Shown: positions 8,887-17,548 of the stretch, in pieces
Position numbering within the stretch: position 1 is the stretch's first letter
How the letters are laid out: each line of letters opens with the position of its first letter
Assembly (NCBI GenBank): GCA_963714995.1
Contig: CAVQQP010000009.1
Location: 119,011-183,010 of the forward strand
Length of the DNA stretch: 64,000 nt
Reading direction: 5' to 3'
DNA from: Prado023 sp963714995
Lineage (GTDB): Bacteria; Actinomycetota; Actinomycetes; S36-B12; CAIYMF01
The notes under the pieces: model-generated
Told to the model about the DNA's origin: nothing
The model's database searches: none
What the model saw: only the letters and a program-made list of their open reading frames with translations
Translations under genes and position numbers: made by a program

Positions 8887-10176
8887 TCAGGGGAGCGGGC
8901 TGCCCGTGGTGTCCTGCGGGTTGCCCGGGGTGCGATCGGGGTGCTGTTCGAGCTCGTGGTGGTTGATGTGCGGCGGGCCCTCGTACGGGTGCACGTCGGG
9001 ATGCGGCACCGTGTGGAACTGGTGCAGCTCGGCCTCGCTGGGCAGCATCTGCTCGATGTCGTCGGCGTTCTCCGCGTGCATCATGAGCCTGCCTGCCCAG
9101 ATGCCCAGCGCAGCGATCGCCGACAGGCTGGCGACCCAGCCCCAGGGGTCGGGGAAGGTCGTGAGCTTGAACGCCACGAAGCCGACGACCGCAGCCGCCG
9201 GCAGGGTGAAGGCCCACGCGATGACCATCTCGCCGATCTTCCGGCCGTTGAGGCCGGTGCCGGCAGCAGCGCCCGACCCCATCACGGAGGCGGCCGCAGC
9301 CTGGGTGGTGGAGATCGGCACGCCGAGCTCCGTGGCCCCGAAGATCGACGTGACGGCGCCGATGTTGGCGGCGACGCCCGAGTTGGCGTTCAGCTTGGTG
9401 ATCCGCAGGCCCATCGTCTCGATGATCGTCCAGCCGCCCCACATGGTGCCCAGGGCGATCATCGAGTAGGCGGCGATCTCCACCCAGACCGGGATCCCGG
9501 AGTCCGCGCTGATGTAGCCGCCGGAGACCAGGGCGAAGGCGATCACTCCCATCGTCTTCTGGGCGTCGTTGGCGCCGTGGCCGAAGGAGACGGCAGCGGC
9601 AGAGACGATCTGCAGCCACTTGAACGGCTTGGCGTCGTCCTCCCAGTGGGTCATCCGCTGCAGCAGTCCCACGAGGAACATCGCCAGGAACGCGACCGTG
9701 AAGGCCACGAGGGGCGAGATCACGATGGCCAGGGCGGCCTTCTCGATGCTGCTCCACTTGATCACGTCCAGGCCGCCGGCGGAGAGCCCGGCGCCCAGCA
9801 GGCCCCCGATGAGCGCATGGCTCGACGAGGACGGCATTCCGATCGACCAGGTGAAGTAGTTCCAGAAGATGGCGCCGAGCAGGGCGCCGAACGCGACCCC
9901 GAGCCCCATCGGGACTCCACCGGACTGGACACCCAGGGCCTCGACGTCGACGGTCTTGGCCACGGTGTTGGCCACGGCCGTGCCGACCACGAACAGGGCG
10001 GCGAAGTTGAAGAACGCGGCCATGTAGACCGCGTGACGCGGCTTCATCGCGCGGGTCGCCACGACAGTCGACGTCGAGTTCGCCGCGTCGTGGAAGCCGT
10101 TGGTGAAGTCGAAGAGGAGCGCCAGAAGGACGACGCCGACGACTGCGACCAGGACCATGTCCATGGGGATCCCCAT
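8887..10176 (-). CDS. pit: inorganic phosphate transporter, PiT family
   Basis: A 429-residue low-affinity phosphate permease that uses cation gradients to import metal-phosphate. The two PiT signature repeats are clear: GFHDAANSTST near residue 27 and GHGANDAQKTMGV in the second half. About ten membrane helices are visible, with a cytoplasmic loop in the middle. The C-terminal tail is rich in His (pattern HQFHTVPHPDVHPYEG and more), possibly a metal-binding or simply variable tail. A PHO-box-like repeat lies 100 bp upstream of the start (10276-10293), suggesting control by RegX3, whose gene is in this window. Alternative in-frame ATGs at 10164 and 10158 are possible starts. Confidence 0.93.
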   Translation of the reverse strand: MGIPMDMVLVAVVGVVLLALLFDFTNGFHDAANSTSTVVATRAMKPRHAVYMAAFFNFAALFVVGTAVANTVAKTVDVEALGVQSGGVPMGLGVAFGALLGAIFWNYFTWSIGMPSSSSHALIGGLLGAGLSAGGLDVIKWSSIEKAALAIVISPLVAFTVAFLAMFLVGLLQRMTHWEDDAKPFKWLQIVSAAAVSFGHGANDAQKTMGVIAFALVSGGYISADSGIPVWVEIAAYSMIALGTMWGGWTIIETMGLRITKLNANSGVAANIGAVTSIFGATELGVPISTTQAAAASVMGSGAAAGTGLNGRKIGEMVIAWAFTLPAAAVVGFVAFKLTTFPDPWGWVASLSAIAALGIWAGRLMMHAENADDIEQMLPSEAELHQFHTVPHPDVHPYEGPPHINHHELEQHPDRTPGNPQDTTGSPLP

Positions 10177-10275
10177 TCACTGCTCAGGCAGGCCCAGCCT
10201 GCTGGGTCAAGGCTAGGCCTGTGTTGGGCCGCAATTCATCCGGACGTCACCCGGTACCTGATACTCACGGGGTTT

Positions 10276-10293
10276 GTTCACCCTGTGTTCATC
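10276..10293 (+). promoter_or_regulatory. PHO-box-like direct repeat upstream of pit
   Basis: GTTCACC at 10276 and GTTCATC at 10287 start exactly 11 nt apart, the layout of the PhoP/RegX3 PHO boxes of actinobacteria. It lies in the 145-bp gap before pit, in reverse orientation relative to that gene. Very similar repeats precede pstS and lie between phoU and senX3. Confidence 0.65.
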
Positions 10294-10321
10294 TACGGGA
10301 CGCCCGGCGTTGGCCAAGGGC

Positions 10322-11623
10322 TCAGGCCAGCTGCGCCAGCGCGTGGATCGCCAGCCCCGCCAGGGCGCCGACCACGGTCCCGTTGATCCGGATGAACTGC
10401 AGGTCGCGGCCCACCGCCAACTCGATCCGCTCGGCCGTCTGGGGGCCGTCCCAGCGCTGCACCGTGTCGGTGATGACGCTGGTGAGCTCCACCTTGTAGT
10501 CAGAGACGAGCCCGACCACCGTGTCGGTGATCCACCCGTCGAGCTTGCCCTGCAGGTCCGGGTCGGTGGCCAGCGTCTGCCCCAGCTGCGCCAGCGCGCC
10601 GGACGCCCGGATGCGCAGCTCGCTGCTGGGGTCGTCGGCGGCTTCGAGGACCACGCGCTGCGCGGTCTCCCAGATGCGCCCGACCGAGCGCTGGACATCC
10701 GGGTGGTCGTACATGTCCACCTTGGCCCGCTCCACGCGCTCCCGCGTGCTCGGGTTGGCGCGCAGGTCGTCGGCGAACTGCACGAGCATCCGGTCGATGG
10801 CGATCCGGACGTCATGCTCCGGATCGTCGCGGACCGCAGCCAGGAAGCGGACCAGCTCGAGGTGGATCCTGTCGCCGACGACGCCGTCGACGAACTTGGG
10901 CGTCCACGTCGGCGCCTGCTTGGTGACCAGCTCGATGATCGAGCGCCGGTTGGCCACCACCCATGCGTAGGTGCGATCCGCCAGGACGTCGACGATCCCG
11001 GTGTGCGCCCCGTCGGAGACCACCTGCCCCAGCAGGTGGCCCAGGGCGGGGGAGACCTCCGTGCGCTCGACCCGGTCGGCGAGCACCCGCTCGATCATGG
11101 TGCGCATCTGCTCGTCATCGAGCACGGCGATCAGGCCCCGCAGAGCCCTCCCCATCTCCCCGGCCACGCGTGCGGCGTGGTCCGGCTCCGCCAGCCACTG
11201 CCCACCCCGGCGAGTGACCTCGGCCCCCGTCACCTTCTCGCGGACCACCTCGTCGGTGAGGAAGTGGGTCCCCACGAACTCGCCCAGGGTGGCCCCCATC
11301 TGGTCCTTGCGGGTGGGGATGATCGCGGTGTGCGGGATGGGCAGGCCCAGGGGGTGGCGGAACAGCGCGGTGACCGCGAACCAGTCGGCCAGGGCGCCGA
11401 CCATCGCCGCCTCGGCCCCCGCCTGCAGGTAGCCGATCCAGCCCTCCGGACTCGTGCCGAAGGCGACCACCGTCACGGTGTAGATGAGGGCGGCGAGGAC
11501 GAACAGCCCGCTGGCCACGGCCTTCATCCGGCGCAGTCCCGAGCGCCGGGCCTCGTCCGACCCGCCCCATGGGCTGGCCGGTGTGGGCTGTGGCGCGTCC
11601 GCCGTGACGGTTGCCGAACTCAT
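10322..11623 (-). CDS. DUF445 family membrane-anchored protein (YjiN-like)
   Basis: A 433-residue member of the DUF445 family. Two N-terminal hydrophobic segments (about residues 35-80, with the family motif GALADWFAVTALFRHPLG) are followed by a long mostly helical region with repeated EVVREKVT- and LADRVERTEV-like segments. Another hydrophobic segment (VVGALAGLAIHALAQLA) closes the protein. Function is unknown in the family. I choose ATG 11623 because GGGAGG lies about 6 nt upstream; a GTG two codons earlier would overlap that ribosome-binding site. Confidence 0.85.
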   Translation of the reverse strand: MSSATVTADAPQPTPASPWGGSDEARRSGLRRMKAVASGLFVLAALIYTVTVVAFGTSPEGWIGYLQAGAEAAMVGALADWFAVTALFRHPLGLPIPHTAIIPTRKDQMGATLGEFVGTHFLTDEVVREKVTGAEVTRRGGQWLAEPDHAARVAGEMGRALRGLIAVLDDEQMRTMIERVLADRVERTEVSPALGHLLGQVVSDGAHTGIVDVLADRTYAWVVANRRSIIELVTKQAPTWTPKFVDGVVGDRIHLELVRFLAAVRDDPEHDVRIAIDRMLVQFADDLRANPSTRERVERAKVDMYDHPDVQRSVGRIWETAQRVVLEAADDPSSELRIRASGALAQLGQTLATDPDLQGKLDGWITDTVVGLVSDYKVELTSVITDTVQRWDGPQTAERIELAVGRDLQFIRINGTVVGALAGLAIHALAQLA

Positions 11624-12487
11624 GGGCACCTCCCGGGGTGTGCTCGACTTGCGAGTCTAGACGCGGCTCGGGCACCGGTGGGCCGAGCGCGGTCCGTCGT
11701 GCATCCGCTTCGGGGCCGGGCTTGCGGTGGACACTTGACCGCGACAGGGCGCCAGGTCGGCGACCGCTCGGATCGGGCTCGCCGCGGTCGTGGATGAGCC
11801 GGCGTCGTCGACCACCTCGGGCTGGTCGTGCGGAGGGGCTGAAGCCTGTACGCGACGTGGCCGTGCCGTGGCGAGGTGCCGTCCGTGGACCGGTGCAGCG
11901 TCAGGGGCGAGCTGCGTCCCCGTCCGACATCCCGAGGCGGAGGCCGGCAGGCCTCGACCACGAGCAGTACCAGCCGCGGCGATGTGGCCAGTGGCCATGT
12001 CGACCGGCCGGACTGGCTGCCGCTGGCGGCGGCCGCGACCACCACCCGGACTCGACATGTCCCGAGCGGCGGCGGCCAGCAAGATCCTGGGCATCGGTGC
12101 AGCCGGGCTCTGGGGCTGGTGGTCGTCGGTGGCGCATGCTGAGCGGCAGGTGACGGGCGCCACTGGACCGCACGGATTCGTCCTCATCGTCGGCGACCGA
12201 GGACCAGCGCCGACGGAGACATAGGCTGACGGGCACCGGGCTGCGGGGCGGTGACGGACGATGCTGCAGGCATCGGCGCACGCCAGCCTCGCCGACCGCG
12301 TCGACCCGGAGTCGTCACGTGCACCGTCCTTGACCGACGGCGATGGCGCATGCGGGCGGCTAGGCGACGGGTCCCACCGAGGCGCGCAGGGCGAGTCCAC
12401 CACCGGTCGATCGGGTGGCGAAGTCCGGGAGGCCAGTCCGACGTTCACCGTCCGACGTGCAGGGGGTCGACACCGAGGCGACCCGTC
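11624..12487. other. 860-bp stretch with no recognisable gene
   Basis: Several frames are open here on both strands, but none gives a protein I recognise, and the translations are Arg/Pro/Gly-rich with none of the codon regularity of neighbouring genes. No RNA gene or clear repeat is visible. The only candidate is the 55-codon frame at 12057-12224, listed separately. This may be decayed coding sequence. Confidence 0.5.
12057..12224 (+). CDS. possible small ORF or gene remnant, unknown
   Basis: A 55-residue frame starting MSRAAAASKILGIGAAGLWG. It has one moderately hydrophobic segment, then ATGPHGFVLIVGDRG. The pattern of a short membrane-proximal helix followed by a hydrophobic beta strand and Gly-rich turn recalls the beginning of larger alpha/beta membrane proteins such as DUF218, but the similarity is too weak to name. 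It could be the remnant of a longer gene, since it stops just after the first strand. No good ribosome-binding site precedes it. Confidence 0.2.
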   Translation: MSRAAAASKILGIGAAGLWGWWSSVAHAERQVTGATGPHGFVLIVGDRGPAPTET

Positions 12488-12931
12488 ATGCTCAGGCCGA
12501 GGCGACGCCCAGGCGGCGAGTTCACCGTCGTGACGACGGGTCGGAACCGCGGCGAGCGGCGGGTGGGTGCGAGCTGCGGGCGCCCGAGCGGCGACGTCGC
12601 TCGTCATGTCCGGCGCGCCGCGCGCCAGGCTGGGAGCCGGACCGCGTCGAGGACCGCGGAGCAGGGCCCCGCCGGCCCCCGTCGCGCGCAAGAGCGTCGC
12701 GTCTTCCTGTGGACCTTCCTGGCCGTCCAGGCCCTGTTCTTGCTCTGGATCTTGCCGGGGTCGGCTCTGCTGGCCCCCGGGGACTGTGGCACCCTCGACG
12801 CTGAGTCCTGCGAGGCTGCAACCGCCGTTGGCACCGGAATCGGAGTCTTCATGATCATCGTCTTCTGGATGATGGTGGACTTCCTGCTCGCCGTCGGCTA
12901 CGGCATCTACCGACTGGCCAGGCGCCCCTGA
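12488..12931 (+). CDS. small actinobacterial membrane protein (start uncertain)
   Basis: The supported part is the last 75-80 residues (from about 12690): an Arg-rich cytoplasmic lead, a helix in RVFLWTFLAVQALFLLWIL, a short loop with two Cys (GDCGTLDAESCEAA), a second helix around GVFMIIVFWMMVDFLLAV and the ending YGIYRLARRP. This two-helix layout with paired Cys in the loop is familiar from uncharacterised small actinobacterial proteins. The frame is open back to 12251, but that upstream part is low-complexity and very basic. ATG 12488 has a weak GAGG element upstream; GTG 12530 or a start closer to 12690 are equally possible. Confidence 0.55.
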   Translation: MLRPRRRPGGEFTVVTTGRNRGERRVGASCGRPSGDVARHVRRAARQAGSRTASRTAEQGPAGPRRAQERRVFLWTFLAVQALFLLWILPGSALLAPGDCGTLDAESCEAATAVGTGIGVFMIIVFWMMVDFLLAVGYGIYRLARRP

Positions 12932-13081
12932 TCGCCCGCGCAGGCATGTTGTCGCCGGAACAGAATCGCTTGAGCCCCGCTGCCCGCGCCTTCGCTACAC
13001 CGGGTCGCAGACTTGCGCTCGTATTGCTCGAGCCGGTCAGTCCCGCGTCCACGCGCCGACTCTAGCTCCGGACGCCGCGAA

Positions 13082-14593
13082 TCAGGCGTTGCGCTCGAAC
13101 ATGCCGGCGACTGCCGCGATCCCGAGAACCGACCGGGCCGAGTACTCCGAGCGCCACAGCCCGCCGTGGCACGATCCGTCGACGAACAGCTGCATCGGGT
13201 GCGAGATCGGAACGGTCGGGTTCGCCGTGGAGGCAGGGTTGCGCAGGTCGTGGACCAGGAGTGCCGCCATGATGGCGTTCGACGTGTCCGGCTCGAAGAT
13301 CTCCAGCCCGAACCGCCCGGCGCCGGCGTAGGCGGCAGCCAGCGCCTTGTTCTTCACGACCGACTTCGTCCGCGTGCTCGGGGCGACGTTGAGCGACACC
13401 CGGATGCCGTCCTCGCGCGCAGCCATGGCCCGCCAGCGCTGCAGCCGCTTGGCGAGCAGGTAGTTGGGCCCCTGCTGCCCCACGAGGCAGTCGCTGATCC
13501 CGTACTCGACGCCCGTGGAGGTGAACACGGTGTCGGGGTAGTTCTTCTCGAACTGCCCGGCCAGCCGCAGCGGCGAGCGGGCATAGCGCCACAGGCCGGC
13601 CGAGCGCCAGCGCCGTCGGGACTCCTCGACCGCCTCGATCGGGGCGGCGAAGACGTCGGTCGGCGTGGCCAGCCAGGCCAACATGACGTCGTGGCCACTG
13701 CGAACGAGGTCCATGCTGATCGCGTCGATCGCCAGGGACACCCGCACGTGCAGCGGTCCGTCTGCGTAGACGTAGTTGCCCACGGTGAAGGGCCGGCCGA
13801 TCCCGGCCAGCCACGTGCGGACCTCGGGAGCCTGGGTGAGCAGGTCCGCGCCGGCGACCGCAGCCAGGGCCGCGCCCTCCAGCTGGGTCCGGTCCGGACC
13901 GTCGCTCGGGATCGGGACGCGCAGGCGCCCCGCCCGACCCTCGGCATCGGCGATGATCCGCCGCCACAGGTCCGGTCGCGGGAGGTCGACGGCCCAGACG
14001 GTGGCACCCCAGTCCAGCAGGCACGCCAGCGGACCCATCTCGGCGCCGGCGCCGAGCACGGCGAAGTCCACCCCGGTGAGGTCCAGCCACTCCGGGTGGG
14101 CCATGACCGTCTCGAGGGCGTGGGCGAAGCTCGGCTCCACGATCCCGTTGGCCACCCACACGTCGAGCTGGTGGCGCAGGTCGGGACCTGCGAGCCGGCG
14201 GCCGTGGTACGGGATGACGAGGTCGGTGACGCCGCGACCCTTGCCCACGACCTCAGCCGTGGCGAACCGGGGCTCGGTGTGGGTCGCGAAGGCCTCGGCA
14301 AGGTCCGTCGCCTGCCCGTCCCGGGTGAAGGTGAACCGCCGGTGGAGGGAGTCCAGCCCGTCCCGGCTCATCGTCACCGAGCCGCCCCCGGCCCGCAGCC
14401 CGGAGACGACCAGGTCGCGTGCCGGGGCCATGTACCCCTTGCGCCAGTTCGCGGTCGCCTCGATGCGGGCGGCCAGGTCGGCGTCGGTGGCGCGCGCGGC
14501 GTCGGCGAACACAGCCCGCCCCGTGTCCATCGAGGACTGCTGGCCGTTGACGATCGGGAAGTCGATCCCCCGCTGGGGGTCGAACTCAGGCAT
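13082..14593 (-). CDS. conserved protein of unknown function with a Rossmann-like segment
   Basis: A 503-residue soluble protein I do not recognise by function. Around residues 175-200 it has VDFAVLGAGAEMGPLACLLD followed by ATVWAVDLPRPDLW. This is the beta-strand, glycine loop and second strand ending in Asp of a Rossmann-type nucleotide fold, so it may bind NAD(P) or SAM. A second half contains conserved-looking stretches such as TSTGVEYGISDCLVGQQG. No membrane segments or signal peptide are seen. ATG 14593 is preceded by GGAGGAACGC, a good ribosome-binding site, and lies only 18 bp after glgA on the same strand. Cotranscription with glycogen synthase is therefore likely and gives the only clue to its role. 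Confidence 0.7.
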   Translation of the reverse strand: MPEFDPQRGIDFPIVNGQQSSMDTGRAVFADAARATDADLAARIEATANWRKGYMAPARDLVVSGLRAGGGSVTMSRDGLDSLHRRFTFTRDGQATDLAEAFATHTEPRFATAEVVGKGRGVTDLVIPYHGRRLAGPDLRHQLDVWVANGIVEPSFAHALETVMAHPEWLDLTGVDFAVLGAGAEMGPLACLLDWGATVWAVDLPRPDLWRRIIADAEGRAGRLRVPIPSDGPDRTQLEGAALAAVAGADLLTQAPEVRTWLAGIGRPFTVGNYVYADGPLHVRVSLAIDAISMDLVRSGHDVMLAWLATPTDVFAAPIEAVEESRRRWRSAGLWRYARSPLRLAGQFEKNYPDTVFTSTGVEYGISDCLVGQQGPNYLLAKRLQRWRAMAAREDGIRVSLNVAPSTRTKSVVKNKALAAAYAGAGRFGLEIFEPDTSNAIMAALLVHDLRNPASTANPTVPISHPMQLFVDGSCHGGLWRSEYSARSVLGIAAVAGMFERNA

Positions 14594-14611
14594 GCGTTCC
14601 TCCGCGCTGGG

Positions 14612-15781
14612 TCATCCGCGCCCGTCGATGGCCCTCTGGTAGACGTCGACGGTGATCCGGGCGATCTTGTCCCAGCCGAACTCGTCGACCGCGCGCTGGC
14701 GCCCGGCGACGCCCATGGTCGCGGCCCGGGCCGGGTCGGCCATGACCTTCGTGAGCGCGTCGGCGACCCCGGTCTCGAAGCCGACCGGGTCGGACTCGTC
14801 GTAGTGGACCAGGTGGCCGGTCTCGCCCTCGACGACGACCTCGGGGATGCCCCCGACGTCGCTGGCCACGACGGCCGTCTCGCAGGCCATCGCCTCGAGG
14901 TTCACGATGCCCAGGGGCTCGTACACCGACGGGCAGGCGAACACCCCTGCGTGGGTCAGGGCCTGGACCAGGTGCGCCCGGCTCAGGTGCTCGTTGACCC
15001 AGAGCATGTTGGCCTCGCCCTTGCTCGCCCGCAGCGCGGCCACTCCGGCCTCCACCTCGGCCCCGAGCTCGGGGGTGTCCGGGGACGACGCGATGAGCAC
15101 CAGGGGGATGTCCGGGTCCATCTGGGCGGCCGCCTTGAGCAGGTGCGCGATGCCCTTCTGGCGGGTGATCCGGCCCACGAACAGCACGTAGGGCCGGCTC
15201 GGGTCGATCCCGACCGACTCGATCAGGTCGGTGTCGCGGTCAGGCTGGTAGAGCTCGGTGTCGATGCCGTTGTGGACGACGTCGACCTTCGCCGGGTCCA
15301 CGTTCGGGTAGGACTCCAGGACGTCGCCGCGCATCCCGTGGCTGACGGCGATGATCCGGTCCGCGCCCTCGTAGGCGGTCTTCTCCACCCAGGAGCTCAG
15401 CCGGTAGCCGCCGCCGAGCTGCTCGGCCTTCCACGGCCGCTTGGGCTCCAGCGAGTGCGCCGAGATGACGTGCGGCACGTCGAGGTAGATCCCGCCGGCG
15501 TGCCCGGCGAAGTTGGCGTACCAGGTGTGCGAGTGCAGCAGGTCCACCCCCTCGCTGGCCGCGACCATCGCCAGGGAGATGCCCATGGTCTGCAGCGAGG
15601 CGTTGGCCCCGGCCAGGGTCTCGGGCACCTGATGGGCGTTGGCGTCGGTGCGCGGGGCCCCCCAGCACTGCACGTCGACGTCGATGAGCTTGCGCAGCTC
15701 GCGCGCGAGGTACTCGACGTGAACGCCGGCACCACCGTAGGCCTCCGGGGGCCATTCCCTTGTCAGCAATCCGATTCTCAT
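14612..15781 (-). CDS. glgA: glycogen synthase, actinobacterial GT4 type
   Basis: A 389-residue GT4 glycosyltransferase. It begins MRIGLLTREWPPEAYGGAG, the hallmark of the actinobacterial GlgA/GlgM group, and has the GT-B features HSLEPKRPW, VSHGMRGD, FVGRITRQKGI and the C-terminal E-x7-E region VYEPLGIVNLEAMACE. Mycobacterial homologues (GlgM) use ADP-glucose and glucose-1-phosphate to make maltose-1-phosphate for GlgE, while annotation often calls them glycogen synthase; sequence alone does not decide. The gene is divergent from glgC, which makes ADP-glucose. A TAGGCT box lies exactly 7 nt before the ATG (15789-15794), so the transcript is probably leaderless. Confidence 0.9.
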   Translation of the reverse strand: MRIGLLTREWPPEAYGGAGVHVEYLARELRKLIDVDVQCWGAPRTDANAHQVPETLAGANASLQTMGISLAMVAASEGVDLLHSHTWYANFAGHAGGIYLDVPHVISAHSLEPKRPWKAEQLGGGYRLSSWVEKTAYEGADRIIAVSHGMRGDVLESYPNVDPAKVDVVHNGIDTELYQPDRDTDLIESVGIDPSRPYVLFVGRITRQKGIAHLLKAAAQMDPDIPLVLIASSPDTPELGAEVEAGVAALRASKGEANMLWVNEHLSRAHLVQALTHAGVFACPSVYEPLGIVNLEAMACETAVVASDVGGIPEVVVEGETGHLVHYDESDPVGFETGVADALTKVMADPARAATMGVAGRQRAVDEFGWDKIARITVDVYQRAIDGRG

Positions 15782-15788
15782 GCCCGGC

Positions 15789-15872
15789 AGCCTAGGTCCG
15801 GGCGCGGTGCGGATGCGCGCTGCCCGGACGCGCCCGCCCGCCGCGCCTTGCGGGCGGTCCGGTGACTACCGT
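15789..15872. promoter_or_regulatory. divergent glgA/glgC promoter region
   Basis: The 98-bp gap between the two start codons holds a -10-like TAGGCT for glgA (15789-15794, minus strand) and TACCGT for glgC (15867-15872). Each lies 7 nt from its start codon, fitting leaderless transcripts. No clear -35 boxes or shared operator are seen. Confidence 0.45.
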
Positions 15873-15879
15873 GGCTGCC

Positions 15880-17098
15880 ATGTCGAACCCTCGCGTACTC
15901 GGAATCGTCCTCGCCGGTGGAGAGGGCAAGCGCCTGATGCCCCTGACCGCCGACCGCGCCAAGCCCGCCGTGCCCTTCGGGGGCTCGTACCGGCTCATCG
16001 ACTTCGTCCTGAGCAACCTGGTGAACGCCGGGTTCGCCCGGATCGCGGTGCTCACGCAGTACAAGTCGCACTCGCTGGACCGGCACGTCACCCAGACCTG
16101 GGCCATGCCCGCGATCCTCGGTGACTACGTGACCGCCGTCCCGGCGCAGCAGCGGCTCGGCCCGCGCTGGTACACGGGCTCGGCCGATGCGATCTACCAG
16201 AGCATGAACCTGATCGAGGACGAGGACCCGGACTACCTGCTGGTCTTCGGCGCGGACAACATCTACCGGATGGACCCCCGGCAGATGCTCGAGCAGCACA
16301 TCGACACCGGTGCGGCCGTGACCGTCGCCGGCATCCGCAAGCCCCGGTCGGAGGCCTCGGAGTTCGGCGTCATCGAGCAGGCCGCGGACTCGACCAAGAT
16401 CGAGGCGTTCCACGAGAAGCCGGCCGATCCGCCGGCCGTGCCCGGCTCCCCGGACGAGTCGTTCATCTCGATGGGCAACTACATCTTCACCCGCGAGTGG
16501 CTGGTCGAGACCCTGCGCGCGGACGCCGCCGACGACGCCTCGGTGCACGACATGGGCGGCAACATCATCCCCGCGCTGACCGTCACAGGGGCTGGCGCAC
16601 GTCTACGACTTCGGGACCAACGAGATCCCCGGCCAGACCGACCGCGACCGCGGGTACTGGAAGGACGTGGGCTCGATCGACGCCTACCACGAGGCGCACA
16701 TGGACCTCGTGAGCGTGCACCCGATCTTCAACCTCTACAACCGCCAGTGGCCGATCATCACCTCGTCGCTGGGCTCGCCCCCGCCGGCGAAGTTCGTCGA
16801 GGGTGGCAACGCCCACGAGTCGATCATCGGCGCCGGGTCGGTCATCGCCGGCGGGCACGTGCGCTCCTCGGTGCTGGCCCAGGACGTACGCGTCCTGCAG
16901 GGCGCCTACGTCGAGGGTGCGGTCCTGATGCCCGGTGTGCGGATCGGGCGTGGGGCGGTCGTGCGCAACACGATCCTGGACAAGAACGTGGTGGTCCCCG
17001 ACGGCGCACAGGTGGGCGTGCACCTCGACGCCGACCGCGAGCGGTTCACGGTGTCCGAGCACGGAATCGTCGCCGTGGGCAAGGGCCTCACGATCTGA
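15880..17098 (+). pseudogene. glgC: glucose-1-phosphate adenylyltransferase, one frameshift
   Basis: The enzyme makes ADP-glucose from ATP and glucose-1-phosphate, the first committed step of bacterial glycogen synthesis. The N-terminal half starts MSNPRVLGIVLAGGEGKRL and shows AKPAVPFGGSYRLIDF, RWYTGSADAIYQ and FGADNIYRMDP. The frame then breaks at a GGGG run (16588-16591). Removing one G restores GLAHVYDFGTNEIPGQTDRD and joins the second half, which ends GIVAVGKGLTI with the left-handed helix repeats intact. Both halves are well conserved, so the extra base is probably a sequence error. glgA lies divergently upstream. ATG 15880 sits 7 nt after TACCGT, suggesting a leaderless start. Confidence 0.88.
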
Positions 17099-17107
17099 GG
17101 TCGGACC

Positions 17108-17281
17108 CTACTTCTTCTTGAACGCCTTGCAGCGGTCCTCGAGGTGGGCTGCGGCGTCCTCGCGGGCCTTCTTGCGGGAGCGCCGGCCGGGCCCGTTCCA
17201 GCCGCACTCGCAGCGCGCCTGGGTGAAGTTGCCCTTCTCGACCAGGTGCAAGGGGCTGTCACCCTTGCCGTCCTTGCCCAT
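17108..17281 (-). CDS. small basic conserved actinobacterial protein
   Basis: A 57-residue, strongly basic protein starting MGKDGKGDSPLHLVEKGNF and containing QARCECGWNGPGRR, then a Lys/Arg-rich helix and the ending RCKAFKKK. The Cys-x-Cys-Gly-Trp motif looks like a minimal zinc-ribbon half or a turn. I recall small actinobacterial proteins of this type with no assigned function. It is convergent to glgC with only 9 bp between the stop codons. It is too short for confident inference beyond being a real conserved frame. Confidence 0.6.
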   Translation of the reverse strand: MGKDGKGDSPLHLVEKGNFTQARCECGWNGPGRRSRKKAREDAAAHLEDRCKAFKKK

Positions 17282-17341
17282 GGCCCACCACCTCCCTCGA
17301 CCGCACCCTACGCGCCCCGGGTGAACGGGTACGCTGGGGCC

Positions 17342-17545
17342 ATGTCGACCAGCATCTGGACAGTCACCGGGATGACCTGCGGGCACTGCGTGAAGGCGGT
17401 CACCGAGGAGGTCTCCGCGATCGAGGGCGTCGAGTCCGTGGCGGTCGACCTGGAGACCGGCGCCGTCACCGTGACCGCCGCCGCCGACCCCACGCGGGAG
17501 CAGATGGCGGCTGCGGTGGACGAGGCCGGATACGTGCTGGCCTGA
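17342..17545 (+). CDS. heavy-metal-associated (HMA) domain protein, copper-chaperone-like
   Basis: A 67-residue single HMA domain. The metal-binding motif GMTCGHC is at residues 10-16, and the fold pattern (beta-alpha-beta-beta-alpha-beta, ending DEAGYVLA) is complete. Such free-standing domains usually carry Cu(I) to a P-type ATPase or repressor, as CopZ does; no such partner is encoded in this window. TACGCT (17330-17335) lies 6 nt before the ATG, so the message is probably leaderless. The HMG-CoA-lyase-like gene follows after 3 bp and is likely cotranscribed. Confidence 0.85.
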   Translation: MSTSIWTVTGMTCGHCVKAVTEEVSAIEGVESVAVDLETGAVTVTAAADPTREQMAAAVDEAGYVLA

Positions 17546-17548
17546 GCC

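Noticed and set aside
12251..12487. Upstream extension of the two-helix membrane protein to an ATG at 12251
   Set aside because: The added residues are very Arg-rich and unlike the conserved part, and no ribosome-binding site supports that start.
13013..15865. 950-codon plus-strand frame opposite glgA and the Rossmann-like gene
   Set aside because: The opposite strand encodes two convincing proteins with good starts; this frame has no motifs and spans their intergenic gap.
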